Positions 21,385-31,800 of a stretch of 64,000 nucleotides of DNA are shown here, one piece after another. Source of the stretch: Phytopythium helicoides (lineage: Eukaryota; Oomycota; Peronosporomycetes; Pythiales; Pythiaceae). A program made the position numbers and the translations under genes. The stretch is from the NCBI GenBank assembly GCA_024867545.1, contig JANFNE010000074.1, positions 124,001 to 188,000 on the forward strand, given 5' to 3'. The number at the start of each line of letters is the position of its first letter. The first letter of the stretch is position 1. A model generated the notes under the pieces. That model did no database searches, was not told where the DNA came from, and saw only the letters and a program-made list of their open reading frames with translations.

Positions 21385-22341
21385 AAGTTGTAGCTGAGAT
21401 TAATTGTAGCTGAAGGAGTCGAACGGCTTTGTGGACTTTGTAAAGAATATCGTGCACTTGCAAGCAAAAAAAAAAAAAAAAACAACTTCGAGTACCTAAA
21501 CACTTACAACTTCTAGTTCGTAGCCGCCTCCACCAACTTCGCATACAACCCATTCAACGCTACCAACTCCTGGTGCGTACCCTGCTCCGCGATCTTCCCA
21601 CCACTCACCACACAAATCTTGTCCGCCTTGCGAATCGTTGACAAACGATGAGCAATGATGATCGTCGTGCGCTTCTTCAACGCCACTACCTTGTCCAGAG
21701 CCTCCTGCACGATCTTCTCACTCTCCGAGTCCAGAGCGCTCGTCGCCTCGTCAAGCAACAAGATGGGAGGGTTCTTCAGAATCGCACGCGCAATGGCGAT
21801 GCGCTGCTTCTGACCACCTGACAGCTGCTCACCCTTCGCACCGACCTGCGTATCGTACCCGTCTGGGAACTGCGTGATAAAATCGTGTGCGTTCGCCATC
21901 TTGGCCGCAGACTCGACCTCTTCCCGACTCGGCATCGACTCCAGACCGTACGCGATGTTCTCGGCGATCGTGCCAATGAACAGCGTCGGCTCCTGACCCA
22001 CTAAACCCAGCTGACTGCGAAGCCACCGAACATTTAGCTGCTTCGTGTCGACGCCGTCCAGCAACACGTGACCTTGCACCGGGTCGTAGAAGCGCTCCAA
22101 CAACGAGATGCATGTGCTCTTGCCTCCGCCGCTCGGTCCACAGAACGCGACGGTCTGTCCGGGTTCGATGGTGAGGTTGTAGTTCTTGAGCACGGTGACT
22201 TCGGGTCTCGTCGGGTACTTGAAGAGTACGTTTTGGAACTCTATTTTTCCTTGGACGTGTGTGGGTCGTAGTCCTCCTTCGTCAAAGGAGTCGATGGGAG
22301 GTTTGCGGTCACGGAGACCAATGATAATTGACCCAGCATGA
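20560..22341. repeat. Large inverted repeat: NBD2 ends of ABCB genes 4 and 5
   Basis: About 20560-21392 is repeated in reverse complement at about 21505-22341 with very few mismatches; the spacer is only 112 bases. The arms cover the whole NBD2 coding region plus stop codon and a few bases beyond. The palindromic arrangement can extrude or recombine and may favour conversion between the two genes. A run of 17 A residues (21466-21482) lies in the spacer. Confidence 0.9.
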
Positions 22342-25300
22342 AAGGAGTGGTCGGCTTCCATTACGTAAGCCAAAGACTGCCCAACGCTCTGCGCTGACAT
22401 GATGATAGCCATGAGAGTTCTCATGAGCTGACGAAAGGTAATTTCTTCTCGATCGACGAGGTGACCGCCGTACCAAAACACGAAAGCATACGTTGCGTAG
22501 ATGATAAAAGACGAAAATCCGACAGCAACGCCGTTAACGCGAGCTTCATGCTCCCCACTTTTCTTGGGCTCATCAAGTATACCGTCAAATCGGCTACATA
22601 CTTCTTGCTGAAGATTTAGGGCCAAAACTGTCCTGATGCTGCCGAGCATCTCAGATGCAAGTGCACCCACATGTGCCATATCGTCTGATCGAACTGTGCG
22701 AACTACTTTCTTTCTGCACATATTTCCTGCAATCAGTGCCGGGATGATTGCAAGCATGATGAGTGTAAGTAGCCAGCTGCCTGAAATAAATGAAATAGTC
22801 ACACCAGCCACAGTCGTAAAGAGTGCTTGGTACAGTCGTCCTTGCGATTCGCCAGCGACTAATGACACCTTTGGTGCACAAGTTGCGAGACTCGCTGTTA
22901 AAGCCCCGACTGCGTTAGACTTCTCATCGAAAAAGGCAATTTCTTGTCTGCACAATGATTTGAAATGCAGATTCCGTAGCCGAGAAGTGAGCTTTTCAGC
23001 GACAAATCGAAAACCATAGCTTTGAATAGTCCCTCCAATCCACAAAACAATCGATCCAGCGATATACAAGCCAGAGTACTTGGCCACCTCACGACGCAAA
23101 TGGGTCATTGGTTGAGAGTTTCCGAGTTCGATTTGTTGCGAGTAGTCCTCAGTCATTGTAGCAACCAGCTCACTGATCAAAATCGCTGAGGCAGGATACG
23201 ATGCTCCATTGATGGCAGACCCGATCAACCCCATGATAAAGTAGAAGCGTTCTGGTTTGCTCATTTCATTTGCGTCGCAAACAGTAAATTTGGAAATCTT
23301 AGCGGCATCTACAACGCTACTGCTTCTAGTAGTATTGCTTTCCGCGTCATTTTCATAATTACATTCGCTTTCAACAGCCAATTTACATGCTAGCTGGCCT
23401 TCAATTCTCAAATTCTTCGTGACAGGTACTAAAAGTTTCAGCTCCTCCTGAGCCTTCTCCTCTTGAATCGTATACAACTTGCGATACACACCGTCCTCCA
23501 CTCGCAACAACTCGTCGTGACACCCCTCCTCCACAACATGACCAGATGATAACACCACAATCTTGTCCGCATGCCGCACCGTGCTCAGTCGGTGTGCGAT
23601 CACCAACGTCGTCATGTTCGTCTTGGCCATCAAATCGTTCAGCGCGTCCTGCACCACGCGCTCACTCTCGGCGTCCAACGCACTTGTCGCCTCGTCCAAC
23701 ACCAGAATCTTCGGCTCGCGGATAATAGCGCGCGCAATGGCCACGCGCTGCTTCTGACCTCCTGATAACGACACACCCTTCTCACCCACCAGCGTATCGT
23801 AGTTGTCTGGCAATGACATGATGAACTTGTGTGCGTTCGCGAGCTTCGCGGCCGCCACGATCTGCTCTCTCGACTTCTTGTCGTCCGAGCATCCCGTCGC
23901 GATGTTGTCTGCGATCGTCGTGGCGAACAGCACGGGTTCTTGTGACACGAGTCCGATCTGTGAGCGCAGCCACTTGACGTTGAGTGTCGAGATGTCTCGA
24001 CCGTCCAGCAGGATCTGACCGCGCGTCGGGTCGTAGAAGCGCTCCAACAATGAGATGAGCGTGCTCTTGCCGCCTCCGCTGGCGCCGACGAATGCGACTG
24101 TCTGTCCGCTTTCGATGGTGACGTTATAGTTTCGTAGGATTTGTGCGTCTGGTCTGCTTGGGTATGTGAAGTCGACGTTGATGGCTTGTATTTTTCCTTG
24201 GCAGGATGTTGGTATGATGCCTTCGTCGTCGCTGGCAGCACTGATGGCAGATTTGGTATCAAGGAGCTCGTACAGAGTAACCGCTGTTGCCTTTGCTTCG
24301 ACAACAGCTGTGATGTTTGGTGAAATGAGGGCGAGTGATCTGGATCCCATGATCACTGCCATAAGGGTCTGAAAAACTTCGTATGGCTGAGCTTCACCTT
24401 TCCAGACTTTAGATCCTCCATACCAGAGTCCCGCAGCGTAGATGAGCCATGAACAGCAACGAAAAAGTCCAAGAACGGCTGCGAAGACTCGCCCTTGACG
24501 AATGGTTTCTTCTTCAACATTCAGTATGCTTGCAGTGTACTTGGACACGACACTTTGCTCAGCGTTGAGGGAATTCACAGTTCGAATGGAGGTGAGTGCT
24601 TCCTCTGCGATGGCTCCTGCTTCTGCATACTTCTCCTGCGTGTTTGCTGCCCGAATTCGCCAAATCTTCAGCAAGTACATGAGTGAACTCACCATTAAAG
24701 GGAGAACACAGACCATCACGAGCGTAGTATCCCACCCCTGAATAAAGCCAATAAAGAATCCAGCAGCACACTGGCAAACGTACTTGACTGTGTCGCCGAG
24801 TTTTTGACCCATTCCTTCCTTGATTTTGACCGTGTCACCAGTGATCTGACTCGACAATTGAAGCGCATTGTGCTGATCATACCACGAAATGTCCATGTGA
24901 AGCAGGTGAGCTAGCACTTTTGATCGTAACTTCTTCATCTGTCTCTCGGCCGAAAATGAGAAGAGTAAGTACGAGAGATAATCGGTGACGAAGAGACCGC
25001 ACGCAATCAGAAAGTAGTTGAGAGATGCCTGATTTAGCTTTCCCTGTTGAACACTTCCGTTGGAGGTCGCGAAAGCGCTGATTGCATCGCCAAAAACTAG
25101 CGCAATGGAGGGGTAGAGTACGCCATTGATCGCCGCCATGATGATTCCAGCGATCACCATTGCTACATCCGCACTCGTAGCGAAACGATAGATGCCAAAG
25201 AGCGGCACGCGCTGCATTCCTCGATCATTTGATCGACCTAAGCATCTCCATTTTGTCAGACATCTTTTTGATTTGGGAGCTGCAAATCCTGGTTGGGTAT

Positions 25301-25361
25301 CGCGACCCCGAGGTGACTCGAGCTGGACGTATACTTGCAGTGGAGTCTTGCCGTCACGCAT
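21513..25361 (-). CDS. ABCB-type full transporter 5 (inverted)
   Basis: Single-exon ABCB exporter of 1282 residues on the minus strand, starting at the ATG 25361 (MRDGKTP). Order TMD1-NBD1-TMD2-NBD2 with intact Walker A, LSGGQ, Walker B and H-loops in both halves. Its first membrane domain and linker are the most diverged among genes 2-5 (after IQEEKAQEE it switches to LKLLVPVTKNL in place of the AEAAALALEE linker), yet from LMAVIMGSRS through IQEEKAQEE and again over NBD2 it matches genes 3 and 4 almost base for base. This block pattern indicates gene conversion into an older paralogue. A candidate INR (TCATTCT on the minus strand, 25452-25458) lies about 90 bases upstream of the start. Converges with gene 4. 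Confidence 0.93.
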   Translation of the reverse strand: MRDGKTPLQVYVQLESPRGRDTQPGFAAPKSKRCLTKWRCLGRSNDRGMQRVPLFGIYRFATSADVAMVIAGIIMAAINGVLYPSIALVFGDAISAFATSNGSVQQGKLNQASLNYFLIACGLFVTDYLSYLLFSFSAERQMKKLRSKVLAHLLHMDISWYDQHNALQLSSQITGDTVKIKEGMGQKLGDTVKYVCQCAAGFFIGFIQGWDTTLVMVCVLPLMVSSLMYLLKIWRIRAANTQEKYAEAGAIAEEALTSIRTVNSLNAEQSVVSKYTASILNVEEETIRQGRVFAAVLGLFRCCSWLIYAAGLWYGGSKVWKGEAQPYEVFQTLMAVIMGSRSLALISPNITAVVEAKATAVTLYELLDTKSAISAASDDEGIIPTSCQGKIQAINVDFTYPSRPDAQILRNYNVTIESGQTVAFVGASGGGKSTLISLLERFYDPTRGQILLDGRDISTLNVKWLRSQIGLVSQEPVLFATTIADNIATGCSDDKKSREQIVAAAKLANAHKFIMSLPDNYDTLVGEKGVSLSGGQKQRVAIARAIIREPKILVLDEATSALDAESERVVQDALNDLMAKTNMTTLVIAHRLSTVRHADKIVVLSSGHVVEEGCHDELLRVEDGVYRKLYTIQEEKAQEELKLLVPVTKNLRIEGQLACKLAVESECNYENDAESNTTRSSSVVDAAKISKFTVCDANEMSKPERFYFIMGLIGSAINGASYPASAILISELVATMTEDYSQQIELGNSQPMTHLRREVAKYSGLYIAGSIVLWIGGTIQSYGFRFVAEKLTSRLRNLHFKSLCRQEIAFFDEKSNAVGALTASLATCAPKVSLVAGESQGRLYQALFTTVAGVTISFISGSWLLTLIMLAIIPALIAGNMCRKKVVRTVRSDDMAHVGALASEMLGSIRTVLALNLQQEVCSRFDGILDEPKKSGEHEARVNGVAVGFSSFIIYATYAFVFWYGGHLVDREEITFRQLMRTLMAIIMSAQSVGQSLAYVMEADHSFHAGSIIIGLRDRKPPIDSFDEGGLRPTHVQGKIEFQNVLFKYPTRPEVTVLKNYNLTIEPGQTVAFCGPSGGGKSTCISLLERFYDPVQGHVLLDGVDTKQLNVRWLRSQLGLVGQEPTLFIGTIAENIAYGLESMPSREEVESAAKMANAHDFITQFPDGYDTQVGAKGEQLSGGQKQRIAIARAILKNPPILLLDEATSALDSESEKIVQEALDKVVALKKRTTIIIAHRLSTIRKADKICVVSGGKIAEQGTHQELVALNGLYAKLVEAATN

Positions 25362-26242
25362 TTCACCGATAAGAACTCGCTTCGAATGCTGAAGCAGAAG
25401 GATTGAGAGTTGAGCGAGGCTAGAGTCTCGGTATTGTAGCTGGAAAGAAGGAGAATGAAGTTGTCATTGCAAACTCGAGCGGCCCGGCAGCAGGAAAGGC
25501 AAGCAAGCTCTACTGCGTCAACACATCCCACACGAGCCAGCGCCAACTAGCCGTTGCCTTTTTCAGGCTCTCCTATCGGGTTCTTCCTTTTATCCTGCCG
25601 CTTTCATTGGTTGATCGAAACTGCACATCTCAACTTGATGCTTAACGGCTTCCTCCGTTACACAACATGGAGCGAGTTTGGTGGAGCTAGCGAGCTCGAT
25701 GGAGCTAGTGAGCTCGACAGTGTTAGCGAGCTCGACGGTGTTAGCGAGCTCGACGGCATTAGCGAGCTCGACGGCATTAGCAAGCTCGACGGTATTAGCG
25801 AGCTCGAAGTGTGCTCGCTTCAGAGTCAGCCTGGCTCCATCAGTGAGCACCACACACACAAAAAAACTGTTGGTTTGAGCTTGATGAACGTCATGAACTG
25901 TCGTCAAACGAGCCCCAAAAAAAGCCCGTTGAATGCCGCATGCGCGAGAGTGTATTCAAGTCTACCTACTGGTAATCCTGCAAACAATCTGAGGACAACT
26001 GATCAACTCGACATGGTGCATATGGCATCAGCACTGCTTGCTCTTGTGGGAGAATGCAAGAACTACAGCCAACCTCCACCAGCACTCGGTCTGCATGCAT
26101 CACGCACTTCAAGATCGCCATCGTCCGCTCCCACGTCCCTCCCATATCGCCCTACTTAAGTTAAAACATCTCGATATGACTCCTTTCCTATCGGACATGA
26201 CTCCGTAGCTCCTCGGTCTCATCTCCCGTCACCAAGCTCCCC
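25362..26242. other. Divergent promoter region between ABCB gene 5 and the BtuF-DUF71 fusion
   Basis: No gene is supported. The region separates two divergently transcribed genes and must hold both promoters. It contains an 18-bp minisatellite (25674-25809). Because 18 is a multiple of three the array stays open on both strands (reads SELDG[V/I] on +, VELANA on -), which creates long but probably meaningless frames. Confidence 0.5.
25674..25809. repeat. 18-bp minisatellite, about 7.5 units
   Basis: Seven consecutive 18-base units of the form GAGCTCGACGGYRTTAGC followed by a partial eighth. Units differ by a few substitutions; the first (GAGTTTGGTGGAGCTAGC) is most diverged and the central ones are nearly identical. 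Each unit contains a SacI-type GAGCTC palindrome, except the first and seventh. Confidence 0.9.
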
Positions 26243-28426
26243 ATGGCGTCGCGCTCGCTCGCCGCGTCGGCCGCCCGCGCCGCCGCCGCGGCCTCTAGCG
26301 CCTCGTCGGGCTCCTCGTCGCTCTCTCCGTCACCTTCTCGTGCTCTTCGCGTGGTTTCGCTGCTCCCGTCGGCCACCGAGAACGTCTGCGCGCTGCTCGA
26401 CTTCGCCTCTTCGCGCCGTTCCGGTGGTGTCAACGCTGCCAGAGGCCAGGATTCCTCCGCCTCGGCGCTCCCGCAGCTCGTGGGGCGCTCGCACGAGTGC
26501 GACTTCCCTGCGACGCGCGCTGTGCAGCAGCTGCCAGTGCTCACGGCACCCCGCACGGCGTTCACGAGCAGCGCAGACACGCACGACCAGGTGCGCCAGG
26601 CTCTCGCGGAGGCCTCCTCGCTCTACCACTTGGACGCGGAGCTGCTGGCCAAGCTCGCGCCGGACGTGATCCTCACGCAGAGCTCCTGCAAGGTCTGCTC
26701 TATCGATCTCGCGACGGTCGAGGCATCGCTCGACCCGCTGTGCGCCGCGGCGCCGAAGGCCGAGGTGGACAAGCTGTCGGCGGCTGCTTCGTGCCCGCTC
26801 GTGCCAGCTGATGGAGCGCACCTCACGCAGATCGTGACGACCAACCCGACGAGTCTGCTGGATGCGCTCGTGCGCCAGTTCCAGGACATTGGAGAGGCCA
26901 TTGGTGTCCCAGAGGACGGGAAGGCCATGGCGATGGAGAACCTCGAGCGACTCAAGCATCTCCAAGCTCGGGCGACGAAGCTTGCAGAGGCCAATGGCGA
27001 GTCGACCAAGCCCAGGGTGCTCATGGTCGAGTGGCTGGACCCGCTGTTCATCGGTAAAATGGGGTGGATGCGCGACCTTGTCGAGAATGCGGGTGGATAC
27101 GTGGTCGAGTCACTCGACGGCGACGAGGCAGCGCATGTTGATGTGGTCATTGTGGCGCTCTGCGGATTGGACCTCGCAAAGACGCAGAGTGAGATCAGCC
27201 AAGGCAAAGTGGGCGGTTGGTGGTTCGATCTGTTTGCCAAGAGAAAGTCGGGCAAGCTCCCGAAAGTCTACTTGGTAGACGGCACGGCAATGTTCACTCG
27301 GCCGACTCGCCGACTGCTCTCTGCGCTAGAGTGGCTCGTCAACGTTCTCCAAGAGCCTGAAGGTGAGTGGGTTTCTACGTCGACGTTTCCATTCGCCACG
27401 TTCGATGCCTCGCTGGTAGAGTCTCCTGCGTCAAAGTCGTCGAAAAACGATCTCTCTCCAGAGCTACTGGAGATCGAGGAGCTGCACCGAGTTGCCTGCG
27501 AGAACAAGCAGCAGACGTACATTGATCCGGCAACAGGCTACACGGTAATGACAGCCTACATCCTCAAGGAGAGACAAGTGTGCTGTGGCAATGGCTGCCG
27601 TCATTGTCCGTACGGCCACGCGAATGTCAAGGACGCTTCCAGACGGAAGAACACCCTGAAAGACAACGTGTTGCTTCGCCCACGTCGTGTCAAATCGCTT
27701 GCCCGTAATGGAACCGTCGGTGGGCGTCTCCTTTGGCCTGAAGCTGTTGAGGACGCGGTGGTGTCAGCGCCAGAGACCCGAGACCACGTCGTCATGTTTT
27801 GGAGCGGGGGCAAGGATTCGTTCCTGGCGCTCAGCTACCTCTACGCGTCGTACGCCGACGAGAAGAAGCCCATGCCGCAGGTTGTGCTGCTCACAACCAT
27901 CGACCCGGACACGAACGGAGTCCCAATCCAAAACATCGATGTCCAGACCGTAGTCGCGCAGGCGGAAGCGCTCGAGCTGCCGATTTTTCTTGTGTCAGTC
28001 GGTCTAGGAGCCACATACTCGTCTCGTGTCAGCGCCGCTCTCAAAGAGCTGCCGGACAGACTCAAGGTATCGAGCATCACGTCACTTGCGTTTGGGGATC
28101 TCCACCTGCAGGATATCCGTGACTGGCGCGAGTCGGCGTTTTCGAGCGACTACGTGGTGCGCTTCCCCATTTGGAAGAAGGACTACCGTGAAGAGCTGCT
28201 GCCAGCACTTGATGCGCTGTGCAAGCGCTCGGGCGCTCGCCTTTTCTACTCGAACGTAGACACGGAGCGTGTCGAGAGCGAAGCAGGTACATCTTCGATC
28301 GCCGTAGGCTCCGCGTACGACTGGAAGAGCGTCGCAGCGCTCAACGACGCGACGGGCAAAGCCGTGGACTTGATGGGCGAGTGCGGCGAGTTCCACACGT
28401 GCGTCAAGTTCCCGGGAATGTACTAG
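26243..28426 (+). CDS. BtuF-like / DUF5522 / DUF71 PP-loop fusion protein
   Basis: Intronless gene for 727 residues. Residues about 35-370 resemble a vitamin B12-binding periplasmic-type domain (BtuF/TroA fold: VVSLLPSATENVCAL near the start and LMVEWLDPLFIGKMGWM in the middle). Residues about 413-462 match DUF5522 (DPATGYTVMTAYILKER, then the Cys-rich CCGNGCRHCPYGH). From about 510 to the end is a DUF71/COG2102 ATP-pyrophosphatase with the PP-loop SGGKDS and a C-terminal GECGEFHT motif. DUF71 includes Dph6 (diphthamide ammonia ligase) and a second subgroup predicted to act in cobalamin salvage; the BtuF-like fusion favours the B12 role, by inference. The Ala/Ser/Arg-rich first 34 residues could be a mitochondrial presequence. 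The start ATG has a good Kozak context (cccATGG). Confidence 0.85.
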   Translation: MASRSLAASAARAAAAASSASSGSSSLSPSPSRALRVVSLLPSATENVCALLDFASSRRSGGVNAARGQDSSASALPQLVGRSHECDFPATRAVQQLPVLTAPRTAFTSSADTHDQVRQALAEASSLYHLDAELLAKLAPDVILTQSSCKVCSIDLATVEASLDPLCAAAPKAEVDKLSAAASCPLVPADGAHLTQIVTTNPTSLLDALVRQFQDIGEAIGVPEDGKAMAMENLERLKHLQARATKLAEANGESTKPRVLMVEWLDPLFIGKMGWMRDLVENAGGYVVESLDGDEAAHVDVVIVALCGLDLAKTQSEISQGKVGGWWFDLFAKRKSGKLPKVYLVDGTAMFTRPTRRLLSALEWLVNVLQEPEGEWVSTSTFPFATFDASLVESPASKSSKNDLSPELLEIEELHRVACENKQQTYIDPATGYTVMTAYILKERQVCCGNGCRHCPYGHANVKDASRRKNTLKDNVLLRPRRVKSLARNGTVGGRLLWPEAVEDAVVSAPETRDHVVMFWSGGKDSFLALSYLYASYADEKKPMPQVVLLTTIDPDTNGVPIQNIDVQTVVAQAEALELPIFLVSVGLGATYSSRVSAALKELPDRLKVSSITSLAFGDLHLQDIRDWRESAFSSDYVVRFPIWKKDYREELLPALDALCKRSGARLFYSNVDTERVESEAGTSSIAVGSAYDWKSVAALNDATGKAVDLMGECGEFHTCVKFPGMY

Positions 28427-28866
28427 GCTTGTCGTGAGCTGACGAAGGGATTTGTAAAACGCAACGAGAAGTGCGAGTCGAGTGCTCCGGTGAACGAACA
28501 AAGCAGTGAAAGCAGTTGCAGTTCGTCCATCTCGCTTGCAAGTCGCAACGTGAAAAATCAGCAAGCGCGTGCGCAACGGGATCACTTCACGCGTTGCACG
28601 GAGGAGCTCATGTCGTGGCTCGTCCATGCATGAGACCGAAGTGCGATATGCCTGATTGGCTCCACCAGCTCCATCCTCGGGTTGCCACTGGGCGGGGCCA
28701 CGCGCCGAGCAGTTCAAGATCGGCACCACTTGCAGTCAGTTGGCCCGCGTCTTTCATGGCGGTGTACGTCGCCAAATGGTAGCTGTGACTGGCGGATGAG
28801 CGTGTGGTGGTGAGCCGGCGATTAAAACCCCTCGATGCACAGTCTTCAATTTTCCCAAGGTCGACG
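28427..28866. other. Spacer and promoter of ABCB gene 6
   Basis: No gene seen. An INR/FPR-like stretch TTCAATTTTCCC at 28847-28858 lies close to the start codon at 28867, and an inverted CCAAT box (ATTGG) occurs near 28656. Confidence 0.4.
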
Positions 28867-31800
28867 ATGAAGGACGAGCAGAGCGAAGTCGAGTATGCCG
28901 AGGTCAAGTCCCCGCGCTCGGCCATCAAGATCGAAGCTTTGGAGCCTGTTGAGGTGGCCAAGCCAGTAGATGCAGAGGCCAAGGCACCATCGACTCGGAC
29001 CGTATCGCTGTGGGAGCTCTACCGGTTCGGCAACGCCTTCGACAAGGTCTGCATTGCACTGGGTGTGCTGATTGCTGCTGCGAATGGTGGCATCTTCCCG
29101 CTCAACGCCGTGGTATTTGGCGATGCGATCGAGGGATTCATGAACGCCGATGGGAGCGTCAACAGCGACGCGGTCAACTCTGCGGCGCTCAACTACTGGC
29201 TCATCGCCATCGCGTTGTTCGTGACCGAGTTCGCGTCCTATGCGCTCTTCTCCATCACTGCTGAGCGACAGATGAAGGCACTGCGTGAGGCGGCGCTGCA
29301 CCACATGCTGCAGCTCGATATTGCGTGGTACGACTCGCATGAGGTGCTACAGCTGTCGAACCGCATCACAGGTGATACCGTCAAGATCAAGGACGGCATG
29401 GGGTACAAGCTCGGCGACTCGGTCAAGTTCCTCGCTCGCTTTGTGGCAGGATACGCCATCGGTCTCGTTCAGGGATGGGAAATGAGCCTCATCATGGCAT
29501 GCGTCATGCCGCTCAGTGCTGCCTCGCTTGGGTATCTCCTCACCACTGCGACCCAGCGAGCGATCCGAGCGTATGGTCTTTATGCGGAAGCGGGAGCTGT
29601 GGCAGAGGAGACGATCGGCGCGATCCGCACGGTGACGTCGCTCAACGGCGAGAAGAGAGCGATCCAAAAGTACAACGAGCGAGTTGCGACAGCGGAGCGA
29701 GAGAATCTGAGCCTTGCCAAGGCTGCTGCCGTCGCGTTTGGCATCTTCCTCGCTACGGTGTGGATCATGTACTCGGTCGGGCTGTGGTATGGTGGTTCCC
29801 AAGTCGCCAAGGGAGAGACGTCGCCTACGCGCGTGTTCCAGGCTTTCTTCGCGGTGTTGATGGGAACATTCTCGCTAGCACAGGTGTCGCCTAACATTTC
29901 AGCTGTTGCGGAGGCTAGAGGTGCCGCCGCGACGCTGTACGAAATCCTCGACACGAAGCCGGAGATTGACGCGAGTGGAAACTCCGGGATTGTCCCGCCC
30001 ACTCGAAGTGCTGGTGCAATTGTCGCGACAAATGTCAGTTTTTCGTATCCGAGTCGGCCGGATGTGCAAATTCTCAACAACTACAGCTTGACTATCAAGA
30101 GCGGTCAGACGGTTGCCTTCGTTGGACCTAGTGGTGGCGGGAAGAGCACACTCGTGTCGCTTTTGGAGCGTTTCTACGATCCGACGAGCGGCTCCATTTC
30201 GCTTGATGGTCGTGACCTCCGCACTCTCAACGTTCAGTGGTTGCGATCTCAGATCGGACTGGTTTCCCAGGAACCTGTGCTTTTCGCGACCACCATCTTC
30301 GAGAACATTGCTGCTGGTGCGCGTCAGTCAACCGAAGTCACGAGGGAGCAAGTCATTGAAGCTGCCAAACTAGCGAATGCCCACACTTTCATCATGTCGT
30401 TGCCGCAAAAGTACGACACTCTCGTCGGCGAGAAAGGAGTTTCCCTCTCTGGAGGTCAGAAGCAGCGCGTCGCAATTGCTCGTGCCATCATCCGTGATCC
30501 GTCCATTCTTGTGTTGGATGAAGCGACTAGCGCGCTAGACAGTGAGAGTGAGCGTGTTGTGCAGGCAGCGCTGAACAACTTGATGGCGGCAACGAGTATG
30601 ACAACGCTTGTGATCGCGCATCGGCTCAATACCATTCGGCACGCAGACAAAATTGTGGTTGTGAGCGATGGCCGTGTCGCTGAAGAAGGCACGCACGACG
30701 AGCTCATGGCCATTGAAAAGGGGATTTACAAGAACCTGTATGTGATTCAAAACGAGCAGCAAGAGCAAGAGGCAGCTGAGCTGTTGGCGATGCAAGCTGC
30801 TGCTGCGCAAAGTATTAGTACCGAAGTACACACACGAAAAGTTTCTTTGGAGGCTGAGACGTTGGTGGACGAGGTAGACGGAACCAACATTGGTGAGAAG
30901 GAAGACGTGCCAAGCGACGAAGTCACCGGTTCGTTCTCGATTCTGGAGGCAATGCGTCTGAGCAAGCCCGAGCGCGGAGCTTTTGTGTCTGGAATGGTCT
31001 CTGCTGCTCTGATGGGTTTCGCACTACCCGTTTCTGCGGTTCTTGTAAGTGAGCTCATCACGAATATGACGCTCAAGTACACCGAGTTCCAGTCAACGCA
31101 TCAGCAGTCAGTGCTGGACGATCTTTACGACGAGGTTCGCAAGTACGCGATCTGGTACCTTGTTGGAGCCGTCATCCTGATGCTGGGAACGGCCATTCAG
31201 ACGTTTTCTTTCCGATACATGGCTGAGAAGCTCACGTCTCGTCTTCGGGACATGCACTTTTCGGCACTTTGTCGCCAGCGCATTGCGTTTTTCGACGAGC
31301 CAGCGAATGGAACTGGGGCTTTAGCTGCGGATCTGGCCACTCATGCTACCAAGGTCAGCCTAATCTCTGGTGACGCACAGGGACGAGTCGTCCAGGCTCT
31401 CTTCACGTTTGTTTCCGGTTTCGTCATCTCCTTCACGACTGGGAGTTGGCAGCTGACTCTCGTTATGCTCGCTGTCTTCCCGCTGCTTATCGCTGGTCAT
31501 ATTGTTCACACGAAGGCTGCACACAAGCCCAGCGGCGTGCTATCTGATGAGTTGGCAGAAGTAGGTGCGCTGGCATCGGAGGCTCTCACCAACATTCGGA
31601 CTGTTCAGTCGCTTGGGCGTGCCGAACGGATTGACCATGAGTTTTCCTCCGCTTTGGTCAAGCCGCTTAAGAGTGGACGACGTGAGGCCCAGTTTGATGG
31701 ACTCGCGCTTGGCTCAAGTTGGCTCGCACTTATGGGTGCGTACGGATTGCTCTTCTGGTACGGTGGGAAGCTAGTCGATGACGGTACCATCACATTTTCC

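Noticed and set aside
21466..21482. A17 run as a retrotransposed poly(A) tail
   Set aside because: It lies between two convergent genes without target duplication or a processed-gene boundary; a simple homopolymer is the easier explanation.
25554..26159. 201-codon frame with SELDG repeats
   Set aside because: It is produced by an 18-bp minisatellite, which leaves frames open on both strands; no start context or domain supports a gene.
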